Assembly: GCF_000015265.1 (NCBI RefSeq)
Contig: NC_008699.1
Coordinates: 3,534,001-3,598,000, forward strand
DNA: 64,000 bases
Origin: Nocardioides sp. JS614
GTDB taxonomy: Bacteria; Actinomycetota; Actinomycetes; Propionibacteriales; Nocardioidaceae
Direction: 5' to 3'
Position numbers and translations under genes: made by a program. Below are positions 31,433-39,130 of this stretch, one piece after another (positions within the stretch are counted from its first letter, which is position 1; each line of letters begins with the position of its first letter). The notes under the pieces were generated by a model. That model made no database searches and had not been told where the DNA came from. It saw only the letters and a program-made list of their open reading frames with translations.

Positions 31433-33019
31433 GGTGCCACGCTCGCCGGCTCCAGGGGAGGACTTCTCGGCATGCGGGCGTCCGTCGGCCGGCGTCCAGG
31501 TGGTGCCGGTGAGATCCGCGCGGAACCCGAGACCGGCGGCCACGGCGAGCACCAGGAGCAGTGCGATCACCCACCGGCGGGGGTCGGCGGCCAGCGGGTT
31601 GACCACGCGCGAGACCGGGCCCCGGACCCGGGAACCGCCCGGCCCGAGCCACAGCGACACGGTCAGCGCGGTGCCGCAGACGAACAGCGCGAGCGCGAGC
31701 CCGGTGGCGACGGCGTAGCAGACCAGCGCCGCCGCCACCGCCAGTCCGACGCTCCACAGCGCCAGCAGCAGGGTCCCCGGCAGCGACTGCACGAGGTGCC
31801 AGGGAGTGGCGACGAGCAGCTGCACGCCGTCGTACCACTTGCGCCCGCGGTACTCCCGGCGCTGGTCGCGTGCCGAGCCGGCCAGCGACCCGCTGCGCAG
31901 CAGCCAGACCGTGACCAGCAGCAGCGCGAGCGTGATCCAGGGGAACGCGGCGGAGCCGGTCCCGGCGGTCAGGGCCAGGCCGACGAGGAGCAGCCCCCGG
32001 CGCAGCCGCTCTCCGAGCGACACCGCGGGCGCCGCGGGCACGGGGGCGTCGTACGACGTCAGCGCCAGCGTGTACGGCTCGGCGCTGTTGTGCCCGGGCC
32101 AGACGTCCGTCTCGTCGTCCGCGGCAGCCTGGGCGGCGAGCGCGAGCGGGACCGTGTAGGGGTCGTGCGGCGGCGCGGTCGGCGGCAGCGTGCGCGGCTC
32201 GCCGGGCCGGGTGGTCAGCGGCCGCAGCCAGGCCAGGATCTGCTCGAGGCTCGGGCGCTCCCTCGGGTCGGGGTCCAGCGCCGCGGCCACCACCTGATGC
32301 AGGTCGTGCGGGAGCCCGTCGAGGTCGAACTGGCCGCGCCGGACCCGGTCCATGATCGCCATCGACGGGCCCCGGCCGAACGGCGGGTGCCCGGTACCGG
32401 CGTACGCGACGGTCGCCGCCCAGGAGTGCACGTCGGAGGCCACGGTCGCGTCCTCGCCGTACAGGATCTCGGGCGCGAGGTAGCCCGGCGTGCCCAGCAG
32501 CCAGCCGGTGTGGGTGAGCTTGGGGTCGTCGGCGACCCGGGCCAGGCCGAAGTCGATGAGGATCGGGGTGCGGCCCTCCATCAGCACGTTCGAGGGCTTG
32601 ACGTCGCGGTGGAGGACGCCGACCGCGTGCACCGAGGCGATGCCCTCGGCCAGGCAGGAGGCCAGCCAGAGCAGGTCGGCACCGGTGATCGCCCCCTCCT
32701 CGACCACGTGGTCGTGCAGGGACAGGCCGGGGACGTAGCGGGTGGCGACGTAGGGCACCTCGGCCCACGGGTCGGCGTCGACGATCTCGGCGACCCACTG
32801 GCTGCGCACCCGGCTCAGCGAGCCGACCTCGCGAGCCAGGCGCCGCCGCGCCTCCTCGTCGCCGACGATGTGCGGGCGCAGCACCTTGAGCGCGACCCGC
32901 TCGCCGGCCTCGCGGCGGGCCAGGTGGACCACGCCCATCCCACCCTCGCCCAGCCGGGCGAGCAGCGTGTAGCCGCCGACCGAGCGCCGCGGCGGCGACG
33001 GCTGGGGAGTGGTCGTCAC
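31382..33019 (-). CDS. Membrane serine/threonine protein kinase (PknB-like)
   Basis: The 545-residue protein has a Hanks-type kinase domain at residues about 16-270: GEGGMG loop (24-29), Lys45, HRDVKPSN (137-144), DFGLA (156-160), GTPGYLAPE. A linker of about 70 residues follows, then a C-terminal region with four hydrophobic segments (about 335-500). There are no PASTA repeats. GTG 33019 follows TAGCCT by six bases. The frame runs on into the cimA leader peptide and ends in SSEIIIS. The natural C-terminus may therefore be shared with the leader, or the kinase may have lost its stop. Confidence 0.87.
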   Translation of the reverse strand: MTTTPQPSPPRRSVGGYTLLARLGEGGMGVVHLARREAGERVALKVLRPHIVGDEEARRRLAREVGSLSRVRSQWVAEIVDADPWAEVPYVATRYVPGLSLHDHVVEEGAITGADLLWLASCLAEGIASVHAVGVLHRDVKPSNVLMEGRTPILIDFGLARVADDPKLTHTGWLLGTPGYLAPEILYGEDATVASDVHSWAATVAYAGTGHPPFGRGPSMAIMDRVRRGQFDLDGLPHDLHQVVAAALDPDPRERPSLEQILAWLRPLTTRPGEPRTLPPTAPPHDPYTVPLALAAQAAADDETDVWPGHNSAEPYTLALTSYDAPVPAAPAVSLGERLRRGLLLVGLALTAGTGSAAFPWITLALLLVTVWLLRSGSLAGSARDQRREYRGRKWYDGVQLLVATPWHLVQSLPGTLLLALWSVGLAVAAALVCYAVATGLALALFVCGTALTVSLWLGPGGSRVRGPVSRVVNPLAADPRRWVIALLLVLAVAAGLGFRADLTGTTWTPADGRPHAEKSSPGAGERGTMVAMQHLAISSEIIIS

Positions 33020-33096
33020 GCGCCGAGGCTACCCGCGGAAGAGCCCGCGGACCGGCATCCGAGGGACCCGGTCGCGCGAGCGCGTCCAGATCTTCA

Positions 33097-33115
33097 GTAA
33101 GGTAAGCCTTACCTG
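33097..33115 (+). promoter_or_regulatory. Iron box (IdeR/DmdR-type) before the binding-protein remnant
   Basis: GTAAGGTAAGCCTTACCTG contains AGGTAAG-C-CTTACCT, a near-perfect palindrome close to the IdeR/DtxR consensus. It lies about 120 bases upstream of the siderophore-binding protein remnant and points to former iron repression. Confidence 0.65.
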
Positions 33116-33221
33116 CTTTACTTGCGAGGATCCCGTTGACGTCGACACCGCCGGCCCCGGTGGCCGCCGTGCGCCGGCCGGCCTCGCCACGTCCCGCACG
33201 CGCGGCCCGCCCGGGCCGGGG

Positions 33222-33526
33222 GAGGGCGCCTTCCCGGTGACGATCACGCACAGGTACGGCGCGACCACGATCGAGTCCGCGGCGCAGCGGGCGCGGTGTT
33301 GATCGACCTGAACGCCGACCCACAGGTCGCCGAGATCTTCGCGGGCTCCCCGGCGTACGACGAGGGCCGGTGGGTCGACATCACCGACGCCGACGGCTCG
33401 CTCTACGTGGCGCACAGCTTCGTCACGCCGCTGAGCATCCCGTACCTGCTGGACCGGTACGTGCCCCAGCTCGTCGCGGCCGCCGACGGCGACCCGTCCA
33501 CGGAGCCGCCCGCGGCGAAGGCCTGA
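33222..33526 (+). pseudogene. Iron-siderophore ABC substrate-binding protein, internal deletion remnant
   Basis: Two pieces of a FecB-like protein are present in different frames. The first, up to 33302, reads GAFPVTITHRYGATTIESAAQR, the usual mature N-terminus. The second, from about 33299, reads LIDLNADPQVAEIF, then VDITDADGSLYVAHSFVTPLSIPYLLDRYVPQL, the usual C-terminus. About 200 residues between them are missing, and no lipoprotein signal is in frame upstream (33020-33221 holds no other gene). An iron box precedes it. The gene is clearly non-functional unless the assembly is at fault. Confidence 0.75.
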
Positions 33527-34600
33527 TCAGACGATCCGGTGCATCCAGCCGAACGTGTCCTCGGCGCGGCCGTACTGGATGTCGACCAGGGCCTGCCGGA
33601 CCCGCATGGTGAGGTCGGTGCTCGCGGGGGCGGGCGCCGACCCGCCGTCCCACTTCAGCTCGCCGACCGGGGTGACGACGGCGGCGGTGCCGCAGGCGAA
33701 GATCTCCACGATCCGGCCGCTGCGCACGCCCTCGCGCCACTCGTCGATGGAGAACCGGCGCTCCTCGACCTGGTGGCCGAGCTTGCCGGCCAGCTCGATG
33801 ATGCTGGAGCGGGTGATCCCCTCGAGGATGGTGCCGGTCTCGGGGGTGACGATGGTGCCGTCGTCGTGGACGAAGTACATGTTCATGCCGCCGAGCTCCT
33901 CGACGTACTGCCCCTCCTGGGCATCGAGGAACACGACCTGGTCGCAGCCCTGGGCGCTCGCCTGCTGCTGCGCGACCAGCGAGCTGGCGTAGTTGCCGCC
34001 GGTCTTCGCCGCGCCCATGCCGCCGCGGCCGGCGCGGGTGTACTCGTCGGTCAGCCACAGCGTGACCGGCTTGACGCCGCCCTTGAAGTAGGCGCCGGCC
34101 GGGCTCGCGATCACCATGAACGTGACGTGCTGGGCCGGCCGCACGCCCAAGAACGCCTCCGAGGCGAACATGAACGGGCGCACGTAGAGGCTCTTCTCCC
34201 CCGCCGGGTCGGGGACCCAGCGCTGGTCGGCGGTCACGAGCGCGTCGACCGCCTGGACGTAGTCGGCGACGTCGAGCTCGGGCAGCGCGAGCCGCCGGCT
34301 CGAGCGCATCATGCGCGCGGCGTTCTCCTCGGGCCGGAACGACCAGATCGACCCGTCCGCGTGCCGGTAGGCCTTCATGCCCTCGAAGATCTCCTGCGCG
34401 TAGTGCAGGACCGCGGTCGCGGGGTCGAGCGTGAGCGGCCCGTACGGCTCGATGCGCCCGGCGTGCCAGCCGGCGTCCGGGGCCCACTCGACCGTGAGCA
34501 TGTGGTCGGTGAAGTGCAGGCCGAAGCCGGGGTTGGCGAGGATCTCGGCGAGGCGCTCGTCGGAGACCGCGGCGCTCGACGGGGTGGTGCTGATCTCCAT
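33527..34600 (-). CDS. ilvE: Branched-chain amino acid aminotransferase
   Basis: The 357-residue fold-type IV PLP enzyme has QEIFEGMKAYRHADG (about 69-83), FRPEENAARM, YVRPFMFASE, the PLP lysine Lys199 in GAAKTGGNYA, and EELGGMNMYFV. It interconverts Leu, Ile and Val with their keto acids. ATG 34600 gives the standard BCAT-II length. It lies downstream of leuB on the same strand, separated by a hairpin-rich spacer of about 160 bases, so it probably has its own promoter. Its stop abuts that of the convergent binding-protein remnant. Confidence 0.94.
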   Translation of the reverse strand: MEISTTPSSAAVSDERLAEILANPGFGLHFTDHMLTVEWAPDAGWHAGRIEPYGPLTLDPATAVLHYAQEIFEGMKAYRHADGSIWSFRPEENAARMMRSSRRLALPELDVADYVQAVDALVTADQRWVPDPAGEKSLYVRPFMFASEAFLGVRPAQHVTFMVIASPAGAYFKGGVKPVTLWLTDEYTRAGRGGMGAAKTGGNYASSLVAQQQASAQGCDQVVFLDAQEGQYVEELGGMNMYFVHDDGTIVTPETGTILEGITRSSIIELAGKLGHQVEERRFSIDEWREGVRSGRIVEIFACGTAAVVTPVGELKWDGGSAPAPASTDLTMRVRQALVDIQYGRAEDTFGWMHRIV

Positions 34601-34662
34601 GGGGGACAACTTAGTAGGCCTTCCAACGAAATGGGCGGGGCGGGAGGCCTCGGAGATGCGCC

Positions 34663-34755
34663 GGGTTCGGCTGCTGGCAGCCCATCCCCGCACGACACGC
34701 CGAGGCACGCCGGCGTGTCGTGCGGGTTTCGGCTGCCGACAGCCGAATCCCGCAG
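34663..34755. repeat. Nested palindromes between leuB and ilvE
   Basis: A 15-bp perfect stem (CCCGCACGACACGCC at 34687-34701 with its complement at 34712-34726) is flanked by two imperfect direct repeats of about 30 bp beginning GGGTT(T)CGGCTGC at 34663 and 34724. The right one is itself a hairpin (TTCGGCTG-CCGA-CAGCCGAA, 34728-34747). This may terminate leuB, but the complexity suggests a palindromic repeat insertion. Confidence 0.65.
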
Positions 34756-34763
34756 CCCGCCGG

Positions 34764-35840
34764 CTAGCCGGCTACTCGGGCGGCGATCGCCTCACCGACG
34801 TCGGCGGTACGCCGGGCCGCGCCCGGCTCGCGCGCGGCGAGATCGGCGATCGCCGCGGTCTCGATGACCGCGGCCGCGTCGGCGTACCCGAGGTGGTCGA
34901 GCAGCAGGGACGCGGAGAGGATCGCGGCGGTGGGGTCGGCCTTCTGCTGGCCCGCGATGTCGGGTGCCGAACCGTGCACCGGCTCGAACATGGACGGCGC
35001 GGTCCGGTCGGGGTTGACGTTGCCGGAGGCCGCCAGGCCGATGCCGCCGGTGATCGCGGCGGCGAGGTCGGTGATGATGTCGCCGAAGAGGTTGTCGGTG
35101 ACGATCACGTCGAAGCGTGCGGGGTCGGTGGTCATGAAGATCATCGCCGCGTCGATGTGCATGTAGTCGACGCTGACCTCGGGGTACTCCGCCGCCACCT
35201 GCTGGGTGATCCGCCACCACACGGCACCGGCGTTGACGAGCACGTTGGTCTTGTGGACCAGGGTCAGCTTCTTGCGCGGCCGGCGCTGGGCGCGCGCGAA
35301 CGCGTCGCGGACGACGCGCTCGACGCCGAAGGCGGTGTTCACCGAGACCTCGGTGGCGATCTCGTGCGGGGTGCCGACGCGCAGGGCGCCACCGTTGCCC
35401 GTGTACGGGCCCTCGGTGCCCTCGCGGACCACCACGAAGTCGACCTCTCCAGGGTTGGCGAGGGGCGACGCGACACCCGGGAAGATCCGGGACGGCCGCA
35501 GGTTGACGTAGTGGTCGAGCTCGAAGCGCAGCCGCAGCAGCAGCCCGCGCTCCAGGATGCCGGGCGGCAGGTTCGGGTCGTTCGGCTTGCCACCGACCGC
35601 GCCGAGCAGGATCGCGTCGTGCTCACGGATCTCCTCGAGCACGGAGTCGGGCAGCACCTCGCCGGTCGCGAGGTAGCGCTCGGCGCCGAGGTCGTACCGC
35701 GTCTGCTCGAACTTCACGCCGGCCGGGGACGCGACCTCGAGCACCTTCAGGGCCTCGGCGGTCACCTCCGGCCCGATGCCGTCGCCGGGGATGACGGCGA
35801 GGCGCAGGGAGCCGGACGTTCCAGTGTGGGTGGTGGTCAT
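34764..35840 (-). CDS. leuB: 3-isopropylmalate dehydrogenase
   Basis: The 358-residue protein has LAVIPGDGIGPEV at the start, GAVGGKPNDPNLPPGILERGLLLRLR, VREGTEGPYTGNGG, and the metal-binding DAAMIFMTTDPARFDVIVTDNLFGDIITDLAAAITGG. It oxidises and decarboxylates 3-isopropylmalate in leucine synthesis. ATG 35840 is seven bases after TAGCCT, suggesting a leaderless transcript. A second, longer transcript may start at the VFVLI leader near 36277 and include the small gene at 35851-35988. Confidence 0.94.
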   Translation of the reverse strand: MTTTHTGTSGSLRLAVIPGDGIGPEVTAEALKVLEVASPAGVKFEQTRYDLGAERYLATGEVLPDSVLEEIREHDAILLGAVGGKPNDPNLPPGILERGLLLRLRFELDHYVNLRPSRIFPGVASPLANPGEVDFVVVREGTEGPYTGNGGALRVGTPHEIATEVSVNTAFGVERVVRDAFARAQRRPRKKLTLVHKTNVLVNAGAVWWRITQQVAAEYPEVSVDYMHIDAAMIFMTTDPARFDVIVTDNLFGDIITDLAAAITGGIGLAASGNVNPDRTAPSMFEPVHGSAPDIAGQQKADPTAAILSASLLLDHLGYADAAAVIETAAIADLAAREPGAARRTADVGEAIAARVAG

Positions 35841-35850
35841 GCGGCCGAGG

Positions 35851-35988
35851 CTAGTTGTCGTCCGGGCGCTCGCCGCCGTTGTCCCGCAGGTCGAGCGAGG
35901 CCTGGACGGCCGCGGTGACGTTCTCGTAGCTGCGCGGGTTGTCGGGGTGGTGGCTGGCGGGACCCCAGTCGGGGTACATGTCGTACAT
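35851..35988 (-). CDS. Small conserved protein upstream of leuB
   Basis: The 45-residue protein starts MYDMYPDWGPASHHPDNPRSYENV and ends with an acidic tail RDNGGERPDDN. Aromatic residues, Pro and His cluster in the N-terminal half; there is no membrane segment or Cys. It ends ten bases before the leuB start on the same strand, and part of the leuB promoter lies at its 3' end. I recall similar short proteins in related genera but know no function. Confidence 0.55.
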   Translation of the reverse strand: MYDMYPDWGPASHHPDNPRSYENVTAAVQASLDLRDNGGERPDDN

Positions 35989-36047
35989 CGGTCTGTTCTC
36001 TCTCGTGTGCTCTTCAGGTGGATGGGTAGCCGTGCGGTCCCGATACA

Positions 36048-36182
36048 CCTGAGACGAAGATGGCCCGGCGCCGGACGCGCGGTCTGCTCGTGGGTCGCAC
36101 GAGCCGAGGGAGAACCATCAGGATGCGGATCACGCCGTACTGCTGGGGCGGGCCTCGCGCGGAGACATCTTCGACTCAGATG
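36048..36182 (-). promoter_or_regulatory. Long-range stem in the leuB leader
   Basis: On the + strand TACACCTGAGACGAAGATG (36044-36062) is repeated in inverted orientation at 36164-36182 with two changes. In the minus-strand RNA this gives 18 of 19 pairs across about 100 bases. The distal arm can alternatively fold on itself (ACATCT-N7-AGATGT). It lies between the leader peptide and the small gene before leuB. Confidence 0.5.
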
Positions 36183-36209
36183 TACCGAGAGACCGTGCAA
36201 CGCCGAACT

Positions 36210-36248
36210 CCGCGGCGAGGTGGCCTCTCTTAAGAAGCCTCGCCGCGG
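36210..36248 (-). promoter_or_regulatory. leuB leader attenuator-like stem
   Basis: CCGCGGCGAGG (36210-36220) and CCTCGCCGCGG (36238-36248) are perfect 11-bp complements. One arm is inside the last codons of the VFVLI leader peptide; the other follows its stop. A competing pairing of GAGAGGCC with GGTCTCTC just downstream is possible. No U tract follows, so control may be of translation or Rho-dependent. Confidence 0.6.
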
Positions 36249-36277
36249 CGCTCAATAAGTACGAAGACGCTCCGCAT
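36230..36277 (-). CDS. Putative leuB-locus leader peptide (Val-Leu-Ile)
   Basis: The 15-residue frame reads MRSVFVLIERRGEAS. Codons 6-8 are GTA CTT ATT, all rare at this GC content, and they mirror the ATT CTT GTA run of the ilvB leader. TACGGT (36287-36292 on the minus strand) ends nine bases before the ATG, close to a leaderless start. A perfect 11-bp stem overlaps its end. It lies about 240 bases upstream of the small gene and leuB. I infer ribosome stalling on branched-chain amino acid starvation; no experimental support. Confidence 0.62.
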   Translation of the reverse strand: MRSVFVLIERRGEAS

Positions 36278-36375
36278 GGTGCGACCACCGTAGAGCACGG
36301 CACCGCGACCGGTCTCGACATTCCGCAGAGTGTTCGACATGCGAGACAACAGTCCCGCAATGAAAGACTCCCCCC

Positions 36376-36942
36376 ATGAGCGCCCCGCCCGAGCTTCCCG
36401 ACGTGGTGTCCCGCGCGTTCGACGTCTCCCGCAAGGCGGGCTACGCGTCGTTCTGCCGCAACGAGACCGGCCGGCTGCTGGCCGCACTGGCGGCCACCCG
36501 CGACGGCGTGATGGCGGAGTTCGGCACCGGCTGCGGGGTCGGTACGGCGTGGCTGCGCTCGGGTGTGCGGGGCGAGGCCCGGATCGTCACCGCCGAGCTG
36601 GACGCGAAGCTCGCCGACGCCGCGGCCGAGATCTTCGTCGACGACCCGCAGGTCGAGGTGCTCTCGGCCGACTGGGCGACGCTGTTGGACAAGGGCCCGT
36701 TCTCGCTGCTGTTCCTCGACTCCGGCGAGCCCACCGAGGTGGGCGTCGACTCCGTCGCGGACCTGGTGGAGCCGGGCGGGATCGTCGTGCTCGACGACTT
36801 CACGCCATGCGAGATGTGGCCACCGATCGCCTACGGTCGGGTCGACACGCTGCGCGAGCAGTGGCTGACCGACGATCGGTTCACCGCGGTCGAGGTGATG
36901 GTCGCCCCTGACGCCTCGGCCCTGATCGCCACCCGACGCTGA
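36376..36942 (+). CDS. O-methyltransferase-like SAM protein
   Basis: The 188-residue protein has a SAM motif MAEFGTGCGVGTAWLRSG (about 46-63), TAELDAKLADAAAEIF (acidic residue for ribose), and LLFLDSGEPTEVGVDSVADLVEPGGIVVLDDFTP, resembling catechol O-methyltransferase-type proteins. It is divergent from the leuB leader region. The start codon ATG 36376 has no strong ribosome-binding site. The substrate is unknown. Confidence 0.82.
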   Translation: MSAPPELPDVVSRAFDVSRKAGYASFCRNETGRLLAALAATRDGVMAEFGTGCGVGTAWLRSGVRGEARIVTAELDAKLADAAAEIFVDDPQVEVLSADWATLLDKGPFSLLFLDSGEPTEVGVDSVADLVEPGGIVVLDDFTPCEMWPPIAYGRVDTLREQWLTDDRFTAVEVMVAPDASALIATRR

Positions 36943-37067
36943 GCCTCCTCGACCCAGCTCCGAACCGGAGGTGGTTGCCGATCGAGGCGCCCCGCGGGAC
37001 GATCGGGAGGCACAGCGCCGCTTCGCGCACTCGGTGCAAGCAGCGCCGAAGGGCCAGGTGAGCTCGG

Positions 37068-37247
37068 ATGTCGAACCAGAACTTCACCAACGAGGTGTGG
37101 AAGGGCTTGAGCGGCGGAGACCGCCGCAGCTCAGCCGGACGCGCTCCGAAGGCCCCCGGGGCCCCGCACGACCCGGATCGGCCGGACGGGGGCCGCGGGA
37201 AGTGGTCGGTGCTGCTGTCGCGGTGGTTCGGCCGCCGCTCGGACTGA
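37068..37247 (+). CDS. Small basic protein
   Basis: The 59-residue frame begins MSNQNFTNEVWKGLSGG, has a Pro/Gly/Arg-rich middle and ends KWSVLLSRWFGRRSD. AGGTGAG lies six bases before ATG 37068, and the stop abuts the convergent methyltransferase stop exactly, which supports a real gene. The C-terminal amphipathic segment might touch the membrane. I do not recognise a family. Confidence 0.5.
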   Translation: MSNQNFTNEVWKGLSGGDRRSSAGRAPKAPGAPHDPDRPDGGRGKWSVLLSRWFGRRSD

Positions 37248-37850
37248 TCAGCGCCGCAGGACGCTGACGCAGAACGACGAGTCGTCCTGCCACGGGCGCA
37301 GGTCCCAGGTGGCGAACCGCTGCTCGAGCCGCAGGCCGGCGCCGGGCAGCGTCGCGTCCAGGTCGGCCGGGGTGAAGCCGGTGCCGGTGCGGCACCCGAC
37401 GACGAGGAACCCGTCGGTCTTGAGATGCGCCGCGACCCGCTCGATCACCGCCGCCCGGTGGTCCTCGGTCACGAAGTCCATGACGTTGCCGGCGATCAGC
37501 GCGCCGTCGAAGGGCTCGGCCTCCCCCGCGGCGGCCAGGTCGAGGGTCGCCAGGTCGCCGACCAGCCAGGCCACGCCCGGGTAGTCCTCGCGCGCCGCCT
37601 CGATCAGCGTCGGGTCGATGTCGACGCCGACGACGTCGTGGCCGAGCTGCGCCAGGTGCCCGCCGTGCCGGCCCGGGCCGCAGCCGGCGTCCAGCAGCCG
37701 GGCGCCGCGCGGCGCCAGGACGTCGGTCAGGCGGGACTCGCCCTGGAGGTCCTGGCCGCTGGCGGCCATCGCCCGGAACCTTCCGACGTACCACTCGGAG
37801 TGGGCGCTGTCGGACAGTCCGGGCCAGGTGGAGTGCGGCGAGGTCGACAC
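37248..37850 (-). CDS. Class I SAM-dependent methyltransferase
   Basis: The 200-residue protein has the motif LLDAGCGPGRHGGHLAQLGHDVVGVDIDPTLI (residues about 52-83), followed by GALIAGNVMDFV. It is a short UbiE/TehB-like methyltransferase. Start choice at 37850 gives a natural N-terminus. It converges with the small gene at 37068 without any gap. Substrate unknown. Confidence 0.85.
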   Translation of the reverse strand: MSTSPHSTWPGLSDSAHSEWYVGRFRAMAASGQDLQGESRLTDVLAPRGARLLDAGCGPGRHGGHLAQLGHDVVGVDIDPTLIEAAREDYPGVAWLVGDLATLDLAAAGEAEPFDGALIAGNVMDFVTEDHRAAVIERVAAHLKTDGFLVVGCRTGTGFTPADLDATLPGAGLRLEQRFATWDLRPWQDDSSFCVSVLRR

Positions 37851-37888
37851 CGCCTCATCCTCCCACGAGGGCCCTACCCGGCGACGAC

Positions 37889-38332
37889 TCAGGAGGTCGC
37901 CGAGCGCACCAGCGCAGCGACCCGGTCAGCGACCTCGGGGGTCCAGCGGGTGATCGCGAAGACGGTCGGCCACAGGTCGCCGTCGTCGAGCCGCGCGGCG
38001 CCCTCGAAGCCCAAGGTGGAATAGCGCTCGCCGAACTTGCCGGCGTTCTTGAAGAACAGCACGACCTTGCCGTCCGCGTTGGCGTAGGCGGGCATGCCGT
38101 ACCAGGTCTTCGGCGCCAGGTCGGGGGCGTGCTCGGTCACCGTGACGTGCACTCGCTCGGCGAGCGCCCGGTCCTCGGGCGTCATCTTCTCGATCGCGTC
38201 GAGGACCTGCTGCAGGCCGTCGGCGAGCTTGGCGCCCTTCTTGCCCGCGGCCCGCAGCTCGGCGGCGCGCTCCTTCATCGCGGCCCGCTCCGCGGCGCTG
38301 AAGCCCGTGGCCCCGTCGGTCTCCGTGGACAC
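37889..38332 (-). CDS. DUF1801/YdhG-like protein
   Basis: The 147-residue protein has a helical N-terminal half rich in Ala/Lys/Glu and a C-terminal YdhG-like domain with APKTWYGMPAYANADGKVVLFFKNAGKFGERYSTLGF. This fold (frataxin/YdhG-like) has been linked to iron handling but is mostly uncharacterised. GTG 38332 has AGGAG at good spacing. Confidence 0.8.
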   Translation of the reverse strand: MSTETDGATGFSAAERAAMKERAAELRAAGKKGAKLADGLQQVLDAIEKMTPEDRALAERVHVTVTEHAPDLAPKTWYGMPAYANADGKVVLFFKNAGKFGERYSTLGFEGAARLDDGDLWPTVFAITRWTPEVADRVAALVRSATS

Positions 38333-38382
38333 TGTCGGTCTCCTTCCGTCCGGCCGGCACCGTGCCGGCGACATCAGGAAAC

Positions 38383-39069
38383 CTAGTTCGAAGCCAGCAC
38401 GATCGCTTCTTGATTCCTGACCGGCAGCTCGACGGTGAAGGTCGGCAGCCAGAGCTGGGTGAGCGGCCCGATCGCCAGCGCATAGAGCACGGTGCCGACG
38501 CCGAGGGTGCCGCCGAGCAGCAGGCCGACCACGACGACGCCGAGCTCGAGCCCGGTGCGCACCAGGCGCAGCGAGCGGCCGGTACGCCGGGCCAGGCCGG
38601 TCATCAGCCCGTCGCGTGGCCCGCGGCCGAGCTGGGCGCCGATGTAGAGCGCGGTGGCCAGGCCGCAGAGCAGCACGCCGCCGATCGTCAGGCCGATCCG
38701 CAGCACCAGCCCGTCGGGCCGCTCGAGCAGGGCCAGGGTCGCGTCGGCGGAGAAGCCGATGACCAGGGCGTTGGAGATGGTGCCGAGGCCCGGCACCTCG
38801 CGCAGCGGGATCCACGCGAGCAGCACCACGAAGCTCATCACGACCACGGCCTGGCCGAGCGTGAGCGGCACGTGGCGGATCAGCCCGGAGTGCAGCACGT
38901 CCCACGGAGCGAGGCCGAGGTCGCCGCGGACCATCAGGGCCAGGGAGACGCCGTAGGCCACGAGCCCGAGGAAGAGCTGGGGCAGGCGGCGGGCCAACCG
39001 GCCGGCGCGCAGCTGGGCGATCGGGCCGAGGTCGGTGAGGCCCCGCGGGGCGGTGGCGATCTGGGTCAC
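38383..39069 (-). CDS. YczE-like integral membrane protein
   Basis: The 228-residue protein has about five membrane segments with the YczE/YitT-like features LGLAPWDVLHSGL, GFSADATLALL and QLGRGPRDGLMTGLARRTGRSL. Such proteins are very often next to MocR regulators, as here, where it is divergent from one. They may transport a vitamin B6-related or amino-acid compound. GTG 39069 leaves the inverted repeat at 39087 in the intergenic region. Confidence 0.85.
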   Translation of the reverse strand: MTQIATAPRGLTDLGPIAQLRAGRLARRLPQLFLGLVAYGVSLALMVRGDLGLAPWDVLHSGLIRHVPLTLGQAVVVMSFVVLLAWIPLREVPGLGTISNALVIGFSADATLALLERPDGLVLRIGLTIGGVLLCGLATALYIGAQLGRGPRDGLMTGLARRTGRSLRLVRTGLELGVVVVGLLLGGTLGVGTVLYALAIGPLTQLWLPTFTVELPVRNQEAIVLASN

Positions 39070-39086
39070 CGGACCAGTCTGACCCA

Positions 39087-39113
39087 GATTGGCCTTCTCA
39101 GAAATAGCCAATC
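39087..39113. promoter_or_regulatory. Inverted repeat operator between yczE-like and mocR-like genes
   Basis: GATTGGC (39087-39093) and GCCAATC (39107-39113) are perfect complements with 13 bases between. Placed between the two divergent starts (39069 and 39131), it is a probable MocR binding site. Confidence 0.6.
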
Positions 39114-39130
39114 GTGCGAGAGTGGCCTGT

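Noticed and set aside
33020..33221. An intact lipoprotein signal for the binding protein remnant
   Set aside because: No hydrophobic segment with a lipobox Cys is found in any frame directly upstream of the FPVTITHRYG segment.
29925..33323. An 1132-residue minus-strand frame
   Set aside because: It runs out of frame through cimA and the kinase, both of which are well supported; no motifs of its own.
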